From Nocardioides antri (GTDB lineage Bacteria > Actinomycetota > Actinomycetes > Propionibacteriales > Nocardioidaceae), in contig NZ_VUJW01000008.1 of NCBI RefSeq assembly GCF_008373765.1, positions 124,001-188,000 on the forward strand: 64,000 bases of DNA, given 5' to 3'. This document shows, in pieces, positions 34,284 to 44,394 of the stretch. Positions within the stretch are counted from its first letter, which is position 1; each line of letters starts with the position of its first letter. The translations under genes and the position numbers were made by a program. The notes below the pieces were generated by a model, which was not told the DNA's origin, ran no database searches, and saw only the letters and a list, made by a program, of their open reading frames with translations.

Positions 34284-37200
34284 TCAGTGGTGGAAGTGGA
34301 CGATGAACGTGTCCTGGCTCCGCCGGAAGCCGTCGTCGCCCTTGTACCTGGCAACGATCGGGCGATCGCCGACCCGGAAGACCCGGAGCACCGTCACCTT
34401 CGCGATGCCGCGGTCATTGAGCCAGTCCCGTCCGAGCTTCCGCTGGCCGTACCACAGCACGACGCGCCCGGTCGGGGTCTCGCCGTTGGCGGCGGTGACC
34501 TTGACCTTGACGTCGAACGGCACGCCCTTCTCCTGCCGCTCGGGGTACTCGACGGCCTTCGTGGTGGTCTTGACCGGGTTGGGCGCGCAGACCTGGACCT
34601 TGACGTTGTCGACGTACCAACCGTCGACGCCGTTGCAGCCGTCACGACCGAAGTCGAACCGGAAGCTCACGCTGTCACCGGCATCGGCGAGCGTGCTGAG
34701 GTCGATGATCGACTTGCCCCACGAGCCGCCCAGCTGACCGCCGTCGGTGCCTGTCCATGCGGGCTCGCCGCCCATCGGACCGGCCGTCGGGTCGAGCTCG
34801 CCGCCCGGCGCGTTGAACAGGTACGCGTCGAGCGGCACGAGCTCGAAGTCCCCGCCGTTGACGCTGACCTTCACGTTGCCGCCGTCCCACGTCGCCTCGG
34901 ACGCCATGTAGTGGCGGAACGTGAGCCGGGGGGTCTGGCCCTCAGGGACGGTGATGTCCGGGCTGATCAGACCGTTCCGGCTGGTGAGGTCACCCTCGCC
35001 ACCGCAGACGCCCGCCACAGGGTCGGGTGCGAACGCGACGGTGCCGCCGTGGTCGTCCGGTGCGTCCTCCGAGGCCCGCCACGGGATCCCCTCGCTGAAC
35101 GAGAAGCCGAGCTCCTCGTCCTGGCTCCAGCCCGCGAGACCGTCCTCGAAGTTCTCCTTGTAGGTGGTCTCGGTGTGGGTGCCCTCACCGCAGACGGACG
35201 GGTTGCCCGGCTGCAGCAGGGGCTGCCAGTCGCACTTCTCGGTCGGGTCGAGCCGGAGCTCGGTCTCGGCGATGGCCGCCTCTACCCGGTTGCAGTCAGC
35301 GTCCGTCGTGCCGCCCTCGACCACGGCGGGGTCGACGACACCGCCGTCCGCGCCGTCGGCTTGGGTCGGGCTGCCGAGGGTGACCCTCTCGATGTCCTGG
35401 CCCTGGAGTGCCTCGCAGGACGCGAGCAGACCGTCGGCCAGGTCGGGGAAGTACGACATCGGCGTGAGGAAGTGGGCCTGGGTGTACCAGAACAGCCACG
35501 CGGCCTTGTCGAGCCCGATCGGGGCGACCTTGCCGTCCAGTCCGTCCACGAGGATCGCGAACGTCCGGTTCACGACACCCGAGTTGCTGTGCACACCGCC
35601 GGAGTCATCGTCCGAGCAGTGGTACTCGGCGTCGGAGACCTTGCCCGGGTCGCCGTAGCAGTTGGGGTTCCACATGTCGCGGATCGCACCACCGAACGCC
35701 GGGTCGGACTCACCCGACAGCCAGCGGTAGGTGTCGTCGGTGTCCGACGGGACGGCGGCCGCGTGGAACGTCACCGGGCCTCCGGCCGACTTGAACTTCT
35801 GGCCGTCCTCGAAGCTGACCATGATTCCGTAGATGTCAGCCGAGCCCGACATCGAGAACGGCTCCTGGCCGGCCGTGTGGTTGCCCACGACGATGCCTTC
35901 GGCACCGGCGTCCTCGGCGTTCTGGGCCTTGGTCGCGAACGTGCAGGCGCCGCGGTCGACGTAGACCCAGCGACCGGCTATGTCGCCGGCGTTCTCGAAC
36001 GGGAGACAGCCGTTGCCCGTCGAGGTGTCCGGCGTGCCGTCCGGCAGGGTGCCGGTGCCGTCGACACCGACGATCGCCTCGCCGGTGACCCCGGCCTGTG
36101 TGATCACGGGACCGAACGACGCCGGCGCGGCGGCACAGGGTCCGGCCACGCTCGCGGGCGCGGTGATCTCCATCGTGATCTCGTTGCGGGTGTACTCCGA
36201 GCAGTTGCCCTCCGTGCGGTAGACCGGGTTCGCCTGCGTCTCACCGCCCTCGTTGTGGCGGGTGTTCAGCATGTCGACGGTCTCGCCCCAGATGTCGGAG
36301 TAGGCCTCGTTCATGGCGCCGGCCTGCCACTGGTAGATCAGACCCGAGGTCGACTCCGTGTAGGCGTGACCCCACTCGTGGGCGACCGTGTCGTCACCGG
36401 TGACACCGCTGCAGTAGTTGGTCGAGAAACCGTTCCAGTTGGCGTTCGGGCAGTTGATGGTGGGGTCGTTGTTGACGGTGATCATCTCGCCGCCCAGACC
36501 GTCCCAGGAGTTGTAGCCGAACGTGTTGCGGAACATCCAGTACGTCTCACCGGCTCCGAGGACCTCGTTGCGCTGGTCCTCGTCGAGGCTGCCGGGGAAC
36601 GGGTCGCCCTCGCTCCACACGTGGTCGTAGTTGACGAAGTCGTCGTCGGGGTTGTCCGGCGTGCCGTTGTCGTCGACGTAGCCTTCGTAGAGCTCGCGCT
36701 CGAGGGCGTGCGCCATCATCGACCAGCGGTTGAGCGGCTTGTTGGTCTCGGCGTCGAGGATCAACGTCTCGCGGATGTTGTCCTTGTTCCACACCTCGGC
36801 GACCCAGGCGAGACGGTTGTCGCCGTCGATGCCGCGGGGCGAGCCGGTGCGGTAGACCATCAACTCGATCGAGCGGACCTTGAGCCCCGCCTTGTAGGCG
36901 CGCGGCAATCCGTCCTCGTAGCCCTCGGGACGGGCCTTGACCAGCGCGAGCGCGCGCGCGGACGCCTCCTCCTTCGAGAACCGGGGAGTCGTGCTGAGGG
37001 AGAGGCCAGGGGCGGCGAAGCCGTTGATCACGGTCAGGTCGCCCTCGCGGTCGACCTCGGCCTTGAGCTCGGCACCGAACACCGGGATGCCCTGGTGGGA
37101 CTGGGTGAAGGTGACCGACCAGCCGAACTTGTCGGCGTAGACGCCGGCCTGCTTCAGCTCGGAGGAACGGGCGCCGAAGGCACCGGCGAACCGGTCGAGG

Positions 37201-37481
37201 TAGCGGGTCGCCTTGTCGATCGCTCCTTGACGTCCCTCGGCGGCGACCCCGGGGAGCAGGTCGGGATTGGCACCCTTGCCGCGCACGAAGCCGACCTTCC
37301 CCGTGGCCGGGTTCTCGCGCAGCGCGATGTCGCCGGACGCGGTGTTCCGCATCTCGTCGATGATGGATGGGTCAGGGGCCGCGGGAGCAGCGGATGCGCT
37401 GAGCGCGGGGGGTGCCGCCAGGCCGGCGGCGATGAGGGCGAGGCCGAGCGCAAAGCTGCGGCCCCGGTTGAGATTCTTCAC
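34284..37481 (-). CDS. Large secreted zinc metalloprotease, M4/M36 type with PA insertion
   Basis: 1065 residues from a GTG at 37481 with AAGGA upstream; the frame upstream of this lacks protein-like sequence. A signal peptide (RGRSFALGLALIAAGLAAPPALSASAAPA) leads to an FTP/PepSY-like propeptide up to about residue 250. The catalytic zinc site is HEWGH near residue 366 with the glutamate ligand in MNEAYSDIWGE near 389; the second catalytic His is in GGVHSNSGVVNRTF near 629. A protease-associated (PA) domain is inserted at about 464-570. The C-terminal third has a MAM/jelly-roll-like region (about 775-960) and an Ig-like end. It interrupts the rnj-ftsK neighbourhood and ends facing rnj. Confidence 0.9.
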   Translation of the reverse strand: MKNLNRGRSFALGLALIAAGLAAPPALSASAAPAAPDPSIIDEMRNTASGDIALRENPATGKVGFVRGKGANPDLLPGVAAEGRQGAIDKATRYLDRFAGAFGARSSELKQAGVYADKFGWSVTFTQSHQGIPVFGAELKAEVDREGDLTVINGFAAPGLSLSTTPRFSKEEASARALALVKARPEGYEDGLPRAYKAGLKVRSIELMVYRTGSPRGIDGDNRLAWVAEVWNKDNIRETLILDAETNKPLNRWSMMAHALERELYEGYVDDNGTPDNPDDDFVNYDHVWSEGDPFPGSLDEDQRNEVLGAGETYWMFRNTFGYNSWDGLGGEMITVNNDPTINCPNANWNGFSTNYCSGVTGDDTVAHEWGHAYTESTSGLIYQWQAGAMNEAYSDIWGETVDMLNTRHNEGGETQANPVYRTEGNCSEYTRNEITMEITAPASVAGPCAAAPASFGPVITQAGVTGEAIVGVDGTGTLPDGTPDTSTGNGCLPFENAGDIAGRWVYVDRGACTFATKAQNAEDAGAEGIVVGNHTAGQEPFSMSGSADIYGIMVSFEDGQKFKSAGGPVTFHAAAVPSDTDDTYRWLSGESDPAFGGAIRDMWNPNCYGDPGKVSDAEYHCSDDDSGGVHSNSGVVNRTFAILVDGLDGKVAPIGLDKAAWLFWYTQAHFLTPMSYFPDLADGLLASCEALQGQDIERVTLGSPTQADGADGGVVDPAVVEGGTTDADCNRVEAAIAETELRLDPTEKCDWQPLLQPGNPSVCGEGTHTETTYKENFEDGLAGWSQDEELGFSFSEGIPWRASEDAPDDHGGTVAFAPDPVAGVCGGEGDLTSRNGLISPDITVPEGQTPRLTFRHYMASEATWDGGNVKVSVNGGDFELVPLDAYLFNAPGGELDPTAGPMGGEPAWTGTDGGQLGGSWGKSIIDLSTLADAGDSVSFRFDFGRDGCNGVDGWYVDNVKVQVCAPNPVKTTTKAVEYPERQEKGVPFDVKVKVTAANGETPTGRVVLWYGQRKLGRDWLNDRGIAKVTVLRVFRVGDRPIVARYKGDDGFRRSQDTFIVHFHH

Positions 37482-37498
37482 CGAGGGAATCCTTCCAA

Positions 37499-37565
37499 GG
37501 AATTTATTCCAGGAGATGCGGGCCGAAAGACACGCACCATCCGGCACCTTAGGAGTGCGGCACTC
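37499..37565 (-). promoter_or_regulatory. Palindromes in the protease leader region
   Basis: Two palindromes lie upstream of the protease start: GGAAT-tt-ATTCC at 37499-37510 and GAGTGC-g-GCACTC at 37553-37565. On the protease strand, GGAAGGATTCC just before the start codon is itself self-complementary and overlaps the likely ribosome site. They may mark an operator or leader structure; this is not proven. Confidence 0.35.
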
Positions 37566-37714
37566 TCCGGTCCAGACCCTGATTCGACTGAATTTGCCCG
37601 CCACGACCTTCTCGTCCCCGCCCTGCGCTTCCGTGTGCAGGAAGGGGCGTTTGAGGCAGCGACACGCTTCCGTGATCCATGGGGCTGATGTGACGACTGA
37701 GTAGGGTCATCAGC

Positions 37715-40306
37715 ATGGCGACCCGTACGTCTTCCCCGACGCGGTCGCGCAGCCGGAGCACGTCCAGCAGCCGCGGGAGCGGCAAGGCAGGTTCCAGCTC
37801 GCGATCGCGAAGTACAGCCAAGAAGAAGCCGACCGCGAAGCGAAGCGCCGCGACCCGTCGGCCGGCGCCTCGCGCCGTCCGGAGCGGACCCGGCCCGGTC
37901 TCGCGATCGTTCGCCGCGTTCGCGCGGGCGATCGCGGCGATCTGGCTCGGCATCGCGCACGGCGTCGGCGCCGTCGTACGAGGGATCGTGGGGGGAGCCA
38001 AGGAGATCGAGCCGGAGCAGCGCCGCGACGGTGTGGGCCTCCTGCTGGTCGGGCTCGCCATGGTCGTCGCTGCCGGGGTGTGGTTCGAGGTCCCGGGCGG
38101 TGTCATGGAGCTCGTCCGGACCGTGGTCTCCGGCACGGTCGGCAAGGTCGCGTGGTTCGTCCCGATGCTGGTCCTGCTCGCCGCCTGGCGCGTGATGCGT
38201 GACCCGGTCGCCAACGGTCCGGTCGGCCGCCAGGTGATCGGCTGGACCGCCTTCGCGTTCGGCCTCCTCGGCGTCGTGCACATCGCCAACGGCAGCCCCG
38301 AGCCGGTCAGCGGCGACACCACCCCGCTCCGCGAGGGCGGGGGAGCGGTCGGGTACGTCGTCTCCGCCCTGCTCCTCGACCTGCTCCGCTCCCCGGCGCT
38401 CGTCGTTCCGCTGCTCGTGCTGCTGGCGTTCTTCGGCGTCCTCGTCATCACCGCGACACCGCTCTACCGCGTGCCCGACCGGCTCCGCGAGATGGGTGAC
38501 GTGCTCCTCGGCCGCCACCACGGCGACGCCGACGAGGGCGAGCCGACCCAGCCGATCCGGGTGAAGCGCGGGCGCGGGTCCGACGACACGATCGACCCGC
38601 TGATGGGCGACCAGGCCTACGACTCCCCGCTCCTCGCGGACCAGCCGAAGAAGCGGCGTGGCCGCAAGGCCGCCGCCGCGGTCGAGGAGTCGATGGAGCT
38701 GCGCGAGCCGATCGACGTGCCGCTCACCGACGAGCCCGGCCCGGCTCCGGTCCCCGCCGCCCAGGACGAGACCGGGGAGCTCGAGCCCCCGCCCCACGCC
38801 CAGCTGCCGCAGCGGGTCGAGCAGCTCGCCCTCTCCGGCGACATCACCTACTCGCTGCCCAGCGGCGACGCGCTCAAGCCCGGCTCGCCCCACCGCGCCC
38901 GGTCCAAGGCCAGCGACGCCGTGGTGGAGAAGCTGTCGCAGGTGCTGGAGGAGTTCGGCATCGATGCGCAGGTCACCGGCTACACCCGCGGCCCTACGGT
39001 CACCCGCTACGAGATCGAGCTCGGCACCGGCGTCAAGGTGGAGAAGATCCTCGGCGTCTCGCGCAACATCTCCTACGCCGTCGGCTCCGAGGACGTGCGC
39101 ATCCTCAGCCCGATCCCCGGCAAGTCCGCGGTCGGCGTCGAGATCCCCAACATCGACAAGGAGATCGTGTCCCTGGGCGACGTGCTGCGGTCGAACGCCG
39201 CGCGCAACGACCACCACCCGATGGTCGCCGGGCTCGGCAAGGACGTCGAGGGCGGCTTCGTCGTCGCCAACATGGCGAAGATGCCGCACCTGCTGGTGGC
39301 GGGTGCCACCGGCTCCGGAAAGTCGAGCTTCATCAACTCGCTGATCACGTCGGTCCTCATGCGGGCGACGCCCGACGAGGTGCGGATGATCATGGTCGAC
39401 CCCAAGCGGGTCGAGCTCAACAACTACGAGGGCGTGCCGCACCTGATCACGCCGATCATCACCAACCCCAAGAAGGCCGCCGAGGCGCTGGCGTGGGTCT
39501 GCCGCGAGATGGACATGCGGTACGACGACCTCGCCAACTTCGGGTTCCGCCACATCGACGACTTCAACAAGGCCGTCAGGGCGGGCAAGGTCGAGGTCCC
39601 GGCCGGCAGCGAGCGGGTGCTCGCGCCGTACCCCTACCTGCTGGTGATCGTCGACGAGCTCGCCGACCTGATGATGGTGGCGCCGCGCGACGTGGAGGAC
39701 TCGGTCGTCCGGATCACGCAGCTGGCGCGCGCGGCCGGCATCCACCTGGTGCTCGCCACGCAGCGGCCGTCGGTCGACGTCGTGACCGGCCTGATCAAGG
39801 CGAACGTGCCGTCCCGGCTGGCGTTCGCGACCTCGTCGCTCGCCGACAGCCGGGTCATCCTCGACCAGCCGGGTGCGGAGAAGCTGGTCGGCCAGGGCGA
39901 CGGGCTGTTCCTGCCGATGGGCGCGTCGAAGCCGATACGAGTCCAGGGCAGCTGGGTCACCGAGGCCGAGATCCACCAGGTGGTGCGGCACTGCAAGACC
40001 CAGCTCGAGCCGACCTACCGGGAGGACGTCACCGCCCCGCAGACCAGCGGCAAGGTCCTCGACGACGACATCGGCGACGACCTCGACCTGGTCGTCCAGG
40101 CGATCGAGCTGGTCGTGTCGACGCAGTTCGGGTCCACCTCGATGCTGCAGCGCAAGCTCCGCGTCGGCTTCGCCAAGGCCGGCCGGCTGATGGACATCCT
40201 CGAGAGTCGTGGCGTGGTCGGCCCCAGCGAGGGTTCGAAGGCCCGCGACGTGCTGGTGAAACCCGATGAGCTCGACTCCGTGATCGCGACCATCCAGGGG
40301 GAGTGA
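37715..40306 (+). CDS. ftsK: DNA translocase FtsK/SpoIIIE
   Basis: 863 residues. It moves chromosomal DNA at division. A basic Ser/Arg/Lys-rich start (about 1-60) precedes four or five membrane helices (about 75-255, such as LLLVGLAMVVAAGVWF and VVPLLVLLAFFGVLVITATPLY), a short acidic/proline linker, then the motor: FtsK_alpha region (ITYSLPSGDALKPGS), Walker A GATGSGKSS at about 528, Walker B YLLVIVDELADLMM, LATQRPSVDVVTGLIKANVPSRLAF. The C-terminal gamma winged helix (TSMLQRKLRVGFAKAGRLMDILESRGVVGPSEGSKARDVLV) reads KOPS-type DNA. A divergent promoter region of 233 bp separates it from the protease. Confidence 0.96.
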   Translation: MATRTSSPTRSRSRSTSSSRGSGKAGSSSRSRSTAKKKPTAKRSAATRRPAPRAVRSGPGPVSRSFAAFARAIAAIWLGIAHGVGAVVRGIVGGAKEIEPEQRRDGVGLLLVGLAMVVAAGVWFEVPGGVMELVRTVVSGTVGKVAWFVPMLVLLAAWRVMRDPVANGPVGRQVIGWTAFAFGLLGVVHIANGSPEPVSGDTTPLREGGGAVGYVVSALLLDLLRSPALVVPLLVLLAFFGVLVITATPLYRVPDRLREMGDVLLGRHHGDADEGEPTQPIRVKRGRGSDDTIDPLMGDQAYDSPLLADQPKKRRGRKAAAAVEESMELREPIDVPLTDEPGPAPVPAAQDETGELEPPPHAQLPQRVEQLALSGDITYSLPSGDALKPGSPHRARSKASDAVVEKLSQVLEEFGIDAQVTGYTRGPTVTRYEIELGTGVKVEKILGVSRNISYAVGSEDVRILSPIPGKSAVGVEIPNIDKEIVSLGDVLRSNAARNDHHPMVAGLGKDVEGGFVVANMAKMPHLLVAGATGSGKSSFINSLITSVLMRATPDEVRMIMVDPKRVELNNYEGVPHLITPIITNPKKAAEALAWVCREMDMRYDDLANFGFRHIDDFNKAVRAGKVEVPAGSERVLAPYPYLLVIVDELADLMMVAPRDVEDSVVRITQLARAAGIHLVLATQRPSVDVVTGLIKANVPSRLAFATSSLADSRVILDQPGAEKLVGQGDGLFLPMGASKPIRVQGSWVTEAEIHQVVRHCKTQLEPTYREDVTAPQTSGKVLDDDIGDDLDLVVQAIELVVSTQFGSTSMLQRKLRVGFAKAGRLMDILESRGVVGPSEGSKARDVLVKPDELDSVIATIQGE

Positions 40307-40311
40307 CGGAC

Positions 40312-41994
40312 ATGACCGACGAGATTCTCGACACCGACCTGCCGACCACGGACCGACCCGACGAGACCCCCGACCAGGTGGAGGTACGACGCAACGTCGT
40401 GCTCTCGGCCGTCATCGGCACCATCGCCGCGGCACTGACCGTCGCGTTCGCCGTTCGCGCGTTCGGCGACGGTGCACCGCTCGACTGGGCGGCGTTCGCG
40501 GTGCTCGGTCTCATCACGGTGCTGCACGCCGCTGCCGTCGCCGACGGCCGCGCGCCGCTGCTCGTGGCCGACCGCCTGGGCGTCCGGCTGCGGGAGGGCG
40601 CCGAGTGGCAGGGCATCGCCTGGGACCAGGTCGAGTGCCTCGAGCACCTGCCGCGGCGGCTGCCGTTCCGCGACGGGCACCTGCTCGTCGTGGGGGAGAG
40701 CGGGCAGCAGCTGATCGTGCCGCTGACCCTCGCCACCCGGCTGGTCGGCGCCGACCGGGCGACCGTCAGCGACGAGCTCGCCACGCTCGCGGACGGTCGC
40801 GCCGACGTCGTCGAGGTGGTGCCCGGCCTGGACGATGACGCCGACGACGACACCTTCGCGACCTCGCCCGACGAGGAGAGCGACGCCGAGGACACCGTCG
40901 CCCTCGAGCGCCGCGGCATCGCGGCCGAGGTCGAGCGACGCTTCCGCTTCCCGTTCGCGGGGCCGGCGGCGCCCGCCGACACCGACGACGACACCGTCGA
41001 CACGATCGAGCCCGTCCTCGCCGAGGCGTCGACCGACGAGATCGAGGCCGTGCCGGACGACGAGCCGGCCGACGGCCGCCGTGCCCCGACCCCGACGCCC
41101 GGCCCCGGCCGCCCGGTGGTCGGCGCCGCGCGGGTCGAGGTGCAGCGCACCGGCGCGCACCAGACCGGGTCCCACCCCACGATCGGCGCCAACGCGCTGC
41201 TCTCCGACCCCGCCCTCGACGCGACGCCCGCCGAGCAGACGTTGACCGTCGTCCTCGACGACCTGGCCGTGCACCCCGCGCCCGAGCCGGTCATCGGCCC
41301 GCAGCTCGAGGGGGCCCGGAGCCGGCTCCGGCTGACGGTCGACCAGCTCTCGGAGCGCACCCGGATCCGTCCCCACGTGATCGAGGCGATCGAGGTCGAC
41401 GACTTCGGTCCGTGCGGGGGCGACTTCTACGCCCGCGGTCACCTGCGCACGCTCGCCCGGGTCCTGGGGCTCGACGCCGGCCCTCTGGTGGCGTCGTACG
41501 ACGAGAAGTACGCCGACGCGCCCGTCGACCCGCGCCGGGTCTTCGAGTCCGAGCTCGCCACCGGCGTGGGCGGCTCGATCCGCGGCACGCGCGGCGGCCG
41601 GAATTGGTCGGTCCTCCTCGCTGCGGTGATGGCGGCAGTGCTGGTGTGGTCGATCGCCCGGCTGGTGATGGACGGGCCGGTGCCCCTCGGCGACCCCGCG
41701 TCGCTGCGGCAGACCGGTAGCGGCGGGATCTCGAACGGCCAGGGGAACGTGCCCGCCGTACCGGTCACCCTGACCGCCACCGGTGGTGGCGCTGCGGTCC
41801 TGGTCCGCGACCGCGACGGCGACATCGTCTTCGACGGACAGCTCGCGTTCGGGCAGACGTCGAAGCTCGAGGTCGTCCCGCCGGTCCGGATCCAGAGCTC
41901 CGACGGCTCGGTCACCGCGGCAGTCGACTGCAAGGACCCCGAGCCGCTCGGCGAGACCGGCGCGGAGGTCACGAAGGTGCTCTCCGCCTGCTGA
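40312..41994 (+). CDS. RodZ-like membrane protein with N-terminal PH-like membrane part and internal HTH
   Basis: 560 residues from the ATG at 40312, which follows GGGGGAG (an overlapping GTG at 40303 is possible). Two membrane helices near the N-terminus ([23 protein letters not shown] and [19 protein letters not shown]) precede a PH-like beta domain, an acidic disordered linker (about 180-320), a RodZ-type HTH ([57 protein letters not shown]), a third membrane helix ([20 protein letters not shown]) and an outside DUF4115-type beta domain. RodZ links cell-shape machinery to the membrane. Position after ftsK and before rimO is conserved in actinobacteria. Confidence 0.85.
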   Translation: MTDEILDTDLPTTDRPDETPDQVEVRRNVVLSAVIGTIAAALTVAFAVRAFGDGAPLDWAAFAVLGLITVLHAAAVADGRAPLLVADRLGVRLREGAEWQGIAWDQVECLEHLPRRLPFRDGHLLVVGESGQQLIVPLTLATRLVGADRATVSDELATLADGRADVVEVVPGLDDDADDDTFATSPDEESDAEDTVALERRGIAAEVERRFRFPFAGPAAPADTDDDTVDTIEPVLAEASTDEIEAVPDDEPADGRRAPTPTPGPGRPVVGAARVEVQRTGAHQTGSHPTIGANALLSDPALDATPAEQTLTVVLDDLAVHPAPEPVIGPQLEGARSRLRLTVDQLSERTRIRPHVIEAIEVDDFGPCGGDFYARGHLRTLARVLGLDAGPLVASYDEKYADAPVDPRRVFESELATGVGGSIRGTRGGRNWSVLLAAVMAAVLVWSIARLVMDGPVPLGDPASLRQTGSGGISNGQGNVPAVPVTLTATGGGAAVLVRDRDGDIVFDGQLAFGQTSKLEVVPPVRIQSSDGSVTAAVDCKDPEPLGETGAEVTKVLSAC

Positions 41995-42064
41995 CGCACC
42001 CCGGGAGGGGAGATCCCGGCGTTTCGCTCCAGGGAGGGGCGAGCAGCCATACTTGCCGGTAGTC

Positions 42065-43516
42065 ATGACGTCCTCTCCTCCGACCGCACCGTCCCCGGCG
42101 ACCGGCTCACCAGCGCCGCTCGCGGTCGCGCTCCTGACCCTCGGCTGCGCCCGCAACGACGTCGACTCCGAGGAGATCGCCGGACGCCTCGCGGCTGACG
42201 GGTTCCGGCTCGTCGACGACCCGGAGGACGCCGACACCGTCGTGGTCAACACCTGCGGGTTCGTCGACGCGGCCAAGAAGGACTCGATCGACACCCTGCT
42301 GGCCGCTGCGGACCTCAAGGAGGCCGGCCGGCCGCAGACCGTGGTGGCGGTGGGCTGCCTCGCCGAGCGGTACGGCGCCGAGCTGGCCGACGAGCTGCCC
42401 GAGGCGGACGCCGTCCTGGGGTTCGACGACTACCCCGACATCGCAGCCCGGCTGCGGTCGATCGTGGCGGGGGAGCGGCCGCACCCGCACACCCCGCAGG
42501 ACCGGCGGCGGCTGCTGCCGATCAGCCCGGCCGAGCGGCCGGCAGCTGGAACGGCGGTCTCGACAAGCTCGACCACCGGACCGGCGCGGGCCCGGCTCGA
42601 CTCCGGTCCGATGGCGGCCCTCAAGCTGGCCAGCGGGTGCGACCGGCGCTGCACGTTCTGCGCGATCCCGATGTTCCGCGGCTCGTTCGTCAGTCGCCGG
42701 CCCTCCGACGTGCTGGCCGAGGCCGTCTGGCTCGCCGGACAGGGCGCGCGGGAGCTGTTCCTGGTCTCGGAGAACTCCACGTCGTACGGCAAGGACCTCG
42801 GCGACCTGCGGCTGCTCGAGACCCTGCTCCCCGAGCTGGCCGCGGTCGAGGGCATCGACCGGGTCCGGGTGTCCTACCTGCAGCCTGCGGAGACCAGGCC
42901 GGGCCTGATCGAGGCGATCGCGACCACACCGGGCGTCGCGCCGTACTTCGACCTGTCGTTCCAGCACGCCAGCAACGCGGTGCTGCGCCGGATGCGCCGG
43001 TTCGGCGACCCGGAGAGCTTCCTCGGTCTCCTCGACCAGGTGCGCTCCCTGGCGCCGGAGGCTGGCGTCCGATCGAACGTGATCGTCGGCTTCCCCGGTG
43101 AGACCGATGAGGACCTCGACATCCTCTGCGACTTCCTCACCGCCGCCCGCCTCGACGTGACCGGCGTGTTCGGCTACTCCGACGAGGACGGCACCGAGGC
43201 GGAGACCTTCGAGGGCAAGCACGACGAGGACGAGATCCGGGCGCGCGTCGCCCACGTGACCGACCTGGTCACCGCGCTCAACGGCGAGCGTGCCGAGGAG
43301 CGGATCGGCAGCACCGTCGAGGTGCTGGTCGAGCAGCTCGACAGCGACCGGCCGGACCACTGCGAGGGCCGCGCCGCCCACCAGGGGCCGGAGGTCGACG
43401 GCAGCACGCTGGTGCGGGGCTGCACTGACGTGAGGATCGGCGACCTCGTGCGCGCCGTGGTGGTCGAGAGCGACGGGGTCGACCTGGTCGCGGAGGCGAC
43501 GGGAGAGAAGCGATGA
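42065..43516 (+). CDS. rimO: Ribosomal protein S12 methylthiotransferase
   Basis: 483 residues from the ATG at 42065; an upstream extension would be Ser/Arg-rich. Radical SAM enzyme adding a methylthio group to Asp of S12. N-terminal UPF0004 domain with Cys28 (LGCARND), [20 protein letters not shown] and VGCLAERYG; radical SAM cluster Cys192, Cys196, Cys199 in [11 protein letters not shown]; the core pattern [16 protein letters not shown] and [17 protein letters not shown]; a C-terminal TRAM domain. A copy of the 24-bp repeat is inserted in frame before the radical SAM domain, coding VSTSSTTG near residues 164-172. Confidence 0.94.
   Translation: MTSSPPTAPSPATGSPAPLAVALLTLGCARNDVDSEEIAGRLAADGFRLVDDPEDADTVVVNTCGFVDAAKKDSIDTLLAAADLKEAGRPQTVVAVGCLAERYGAELADELPEADAVLGFDDYPDIAARLRSIVAGERPHPHTPQDRRRLLPISPAERPAAGTAVSTSSTTGPARARLDSGPMAALKLASGCDRRCTFCAIPMFRGSFVSRRPSDVLAEAVWLAGQGARELFLVSENSTSYGKDLGDLRLLETLLPELAAVEGIDRVRVSYLQPAETRPGLIEAIATTPGVAPYFDLSFQHASNAVLRRMRRFGDPESFLGLLDQVRSLAPEAGVRSNVIVGFPGETDEDLDILCDFLTAARLDVTGVFGYSDEDGTEAETFEGKHDEDEIRARVAHVTDLVTALNGERAEERIGSTVEVLVEQLDSDRPDHCEGRAAHQGPEVDGSTLVRGCTDVRIGDLVRAVVVESDGVDLVAEATGEKR
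42556..42579 (+). repeat. 24-bp dispersed repeat, copy 2 (inside rimO, in frame)
   Basis: Identical to copy 1 except at the last base. It codes VSTSSTTG in a linker between the UPF0004 and radical SAM domains of rimO, so the frame and function are likely kept. Confidence 0.8.
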
Positions 43517-44175
43517 GCGGTGCAGAGGGCGGCACCACGCCGACCACCGGGGCGGTGGCGAAGCCGAGCAACTGGAACCTGCCCAACGCGCTGACCACGC
43601 TGCGGATCGCCTCGGTGCCGTTCTACGGCTGGGCGCTCCTCGCCGACGGCGGCGACTCCGTCCTCTGGCGCACGGTCGCCTGGGCGATCTTCGTCGCGGC
43701 CATGGTGACCGACAAGGTCGACGGCGACATCGCGCGCAAGCGCAACCTCATCACGAACTTCGGCAAGATCGCCGACCCCATCGCCGACAAGGCCATCACC
43801 GGGATGGCGTTCATCGGCCTGGCGATCATCATGGACACCTGGTGGATGTGGACGATCGCGATCGTCGTCCTGGTCCGCGAGTGGGCGGTCACCCTGCTCC
43901 GGCTCTCCGTCCTCAAGTCGGTCGTGATCGCGGCCGCGCAGAGCGGCAAGTGGAAGACCATGGCGCAGGCGCTCGCGCTCGGGTTCCTCACCCTGCCGCT
44001 GCTCGAGGTGGACGGCTGGCTCGACCGGCCCGGTGAGGTCACGTACGCCGGCGCGCTCGCGATGCTGGTGGTCGCCTTCGCGCTCACCCTGTGGTCGGGC
44101 TACGAGTTCTTCCGGGACGTCTGGAAGCAGCGCCACGTCATCCGCGCCAAGGCGCCGGCGGCCGGCGCCCGCTGA
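43513..44175 (+). CDS. pgsA: CDP-diacylglycerol-glycerol-3-phosphate 3-phosphatidyltransferase
   Basis: 220 residues; the ATG overlaps the rimO stop (ATGA). Integral membrane enzyme making phosphatidylglycerol phosphate. The CDP-alcohol phosphotransferase motif is complete: Asp67, Asp70-Gly71, Ala74-Arg75, Gly84, Asp88 and Asp92 in [20 protein letters not shown] and onward. It has about five membrane helices. The order rimO-pgsA-cinA-clgR is the standard actinobacterial neighbourhood, here split by the large nuclease gene. Confidence 0.95.
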   Translation: MSGAEGGTTPTTGAVAKPSNWNLPNALTTLRIASVPFYGWALLADGGDSVLWRTVAWAIFVAAMVTDKVDGDIARKRNLITNFGKIADPIADKAITGMAFIGLAIIMDTWWMWTIAIVVLVREWAVTLLRLSVLKSVVIAAAQSGKWKTMAQALALGFLTLPLLEVDGWLDRPGEVTYAGALAMLVVAFALTLWSGYEFFRDVWKQRHVIRAKAPAAGAR

Positions 44176-44209
44176 GCCGAAGGTAAAAGTTTCCGGCGCT
44201 GGTCTAGCC

Positions 44210-44267
44210 ATTTCACGCTGAAATTCGTGTTTCGGCCAGAAATCGCCGAGTCAGATTTCTCCGAAAC
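44210..44267. promoter_or_regulatory. Two palindromes upstream of the giant nuclease gene
   Basis: ATTTCA-CGC-TGAAAT is a perfect palindrome at 44210-44224. The second has nested arms: GTTTCGG (44229-44235) with CCGAAAC (44261-44267) and AGAAATC (44238-44244) with GATTTCT (44254-44260). Both are in the AT-richest part of the 219-bp gap between pgsA and the giant gene. They could be operators or, for the second, a pgsA terminator hairpin. Confidence 0.6.
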
Positions 44268-44394
44268 GCTGCGCAGTTGTCGGCGTGGGCGCTTATGGTC
44301 CCTGTGACTTCCCCCACCGCCTGCTCGTGACGCCAAGCAAACCCGCCCGCGAGGCAGGGCTCCTCGCTGTGCTCGTCCTCGTGGAAAGTGCCTC

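Noticed and set aside
34260-37688. Open frame of about 1140 codons opposite the metalloprotease
   Set aside because: Low-complexity Arg/Val/Asp-rich product antisense to a gene with clear catalytic motifs.
37478-39991. Long leftward open frame opposite ftsK
   Set aside because: Asp/His/Arg-rich shadow with no recognisable domain; ftsK motifs are certain on the other strand.
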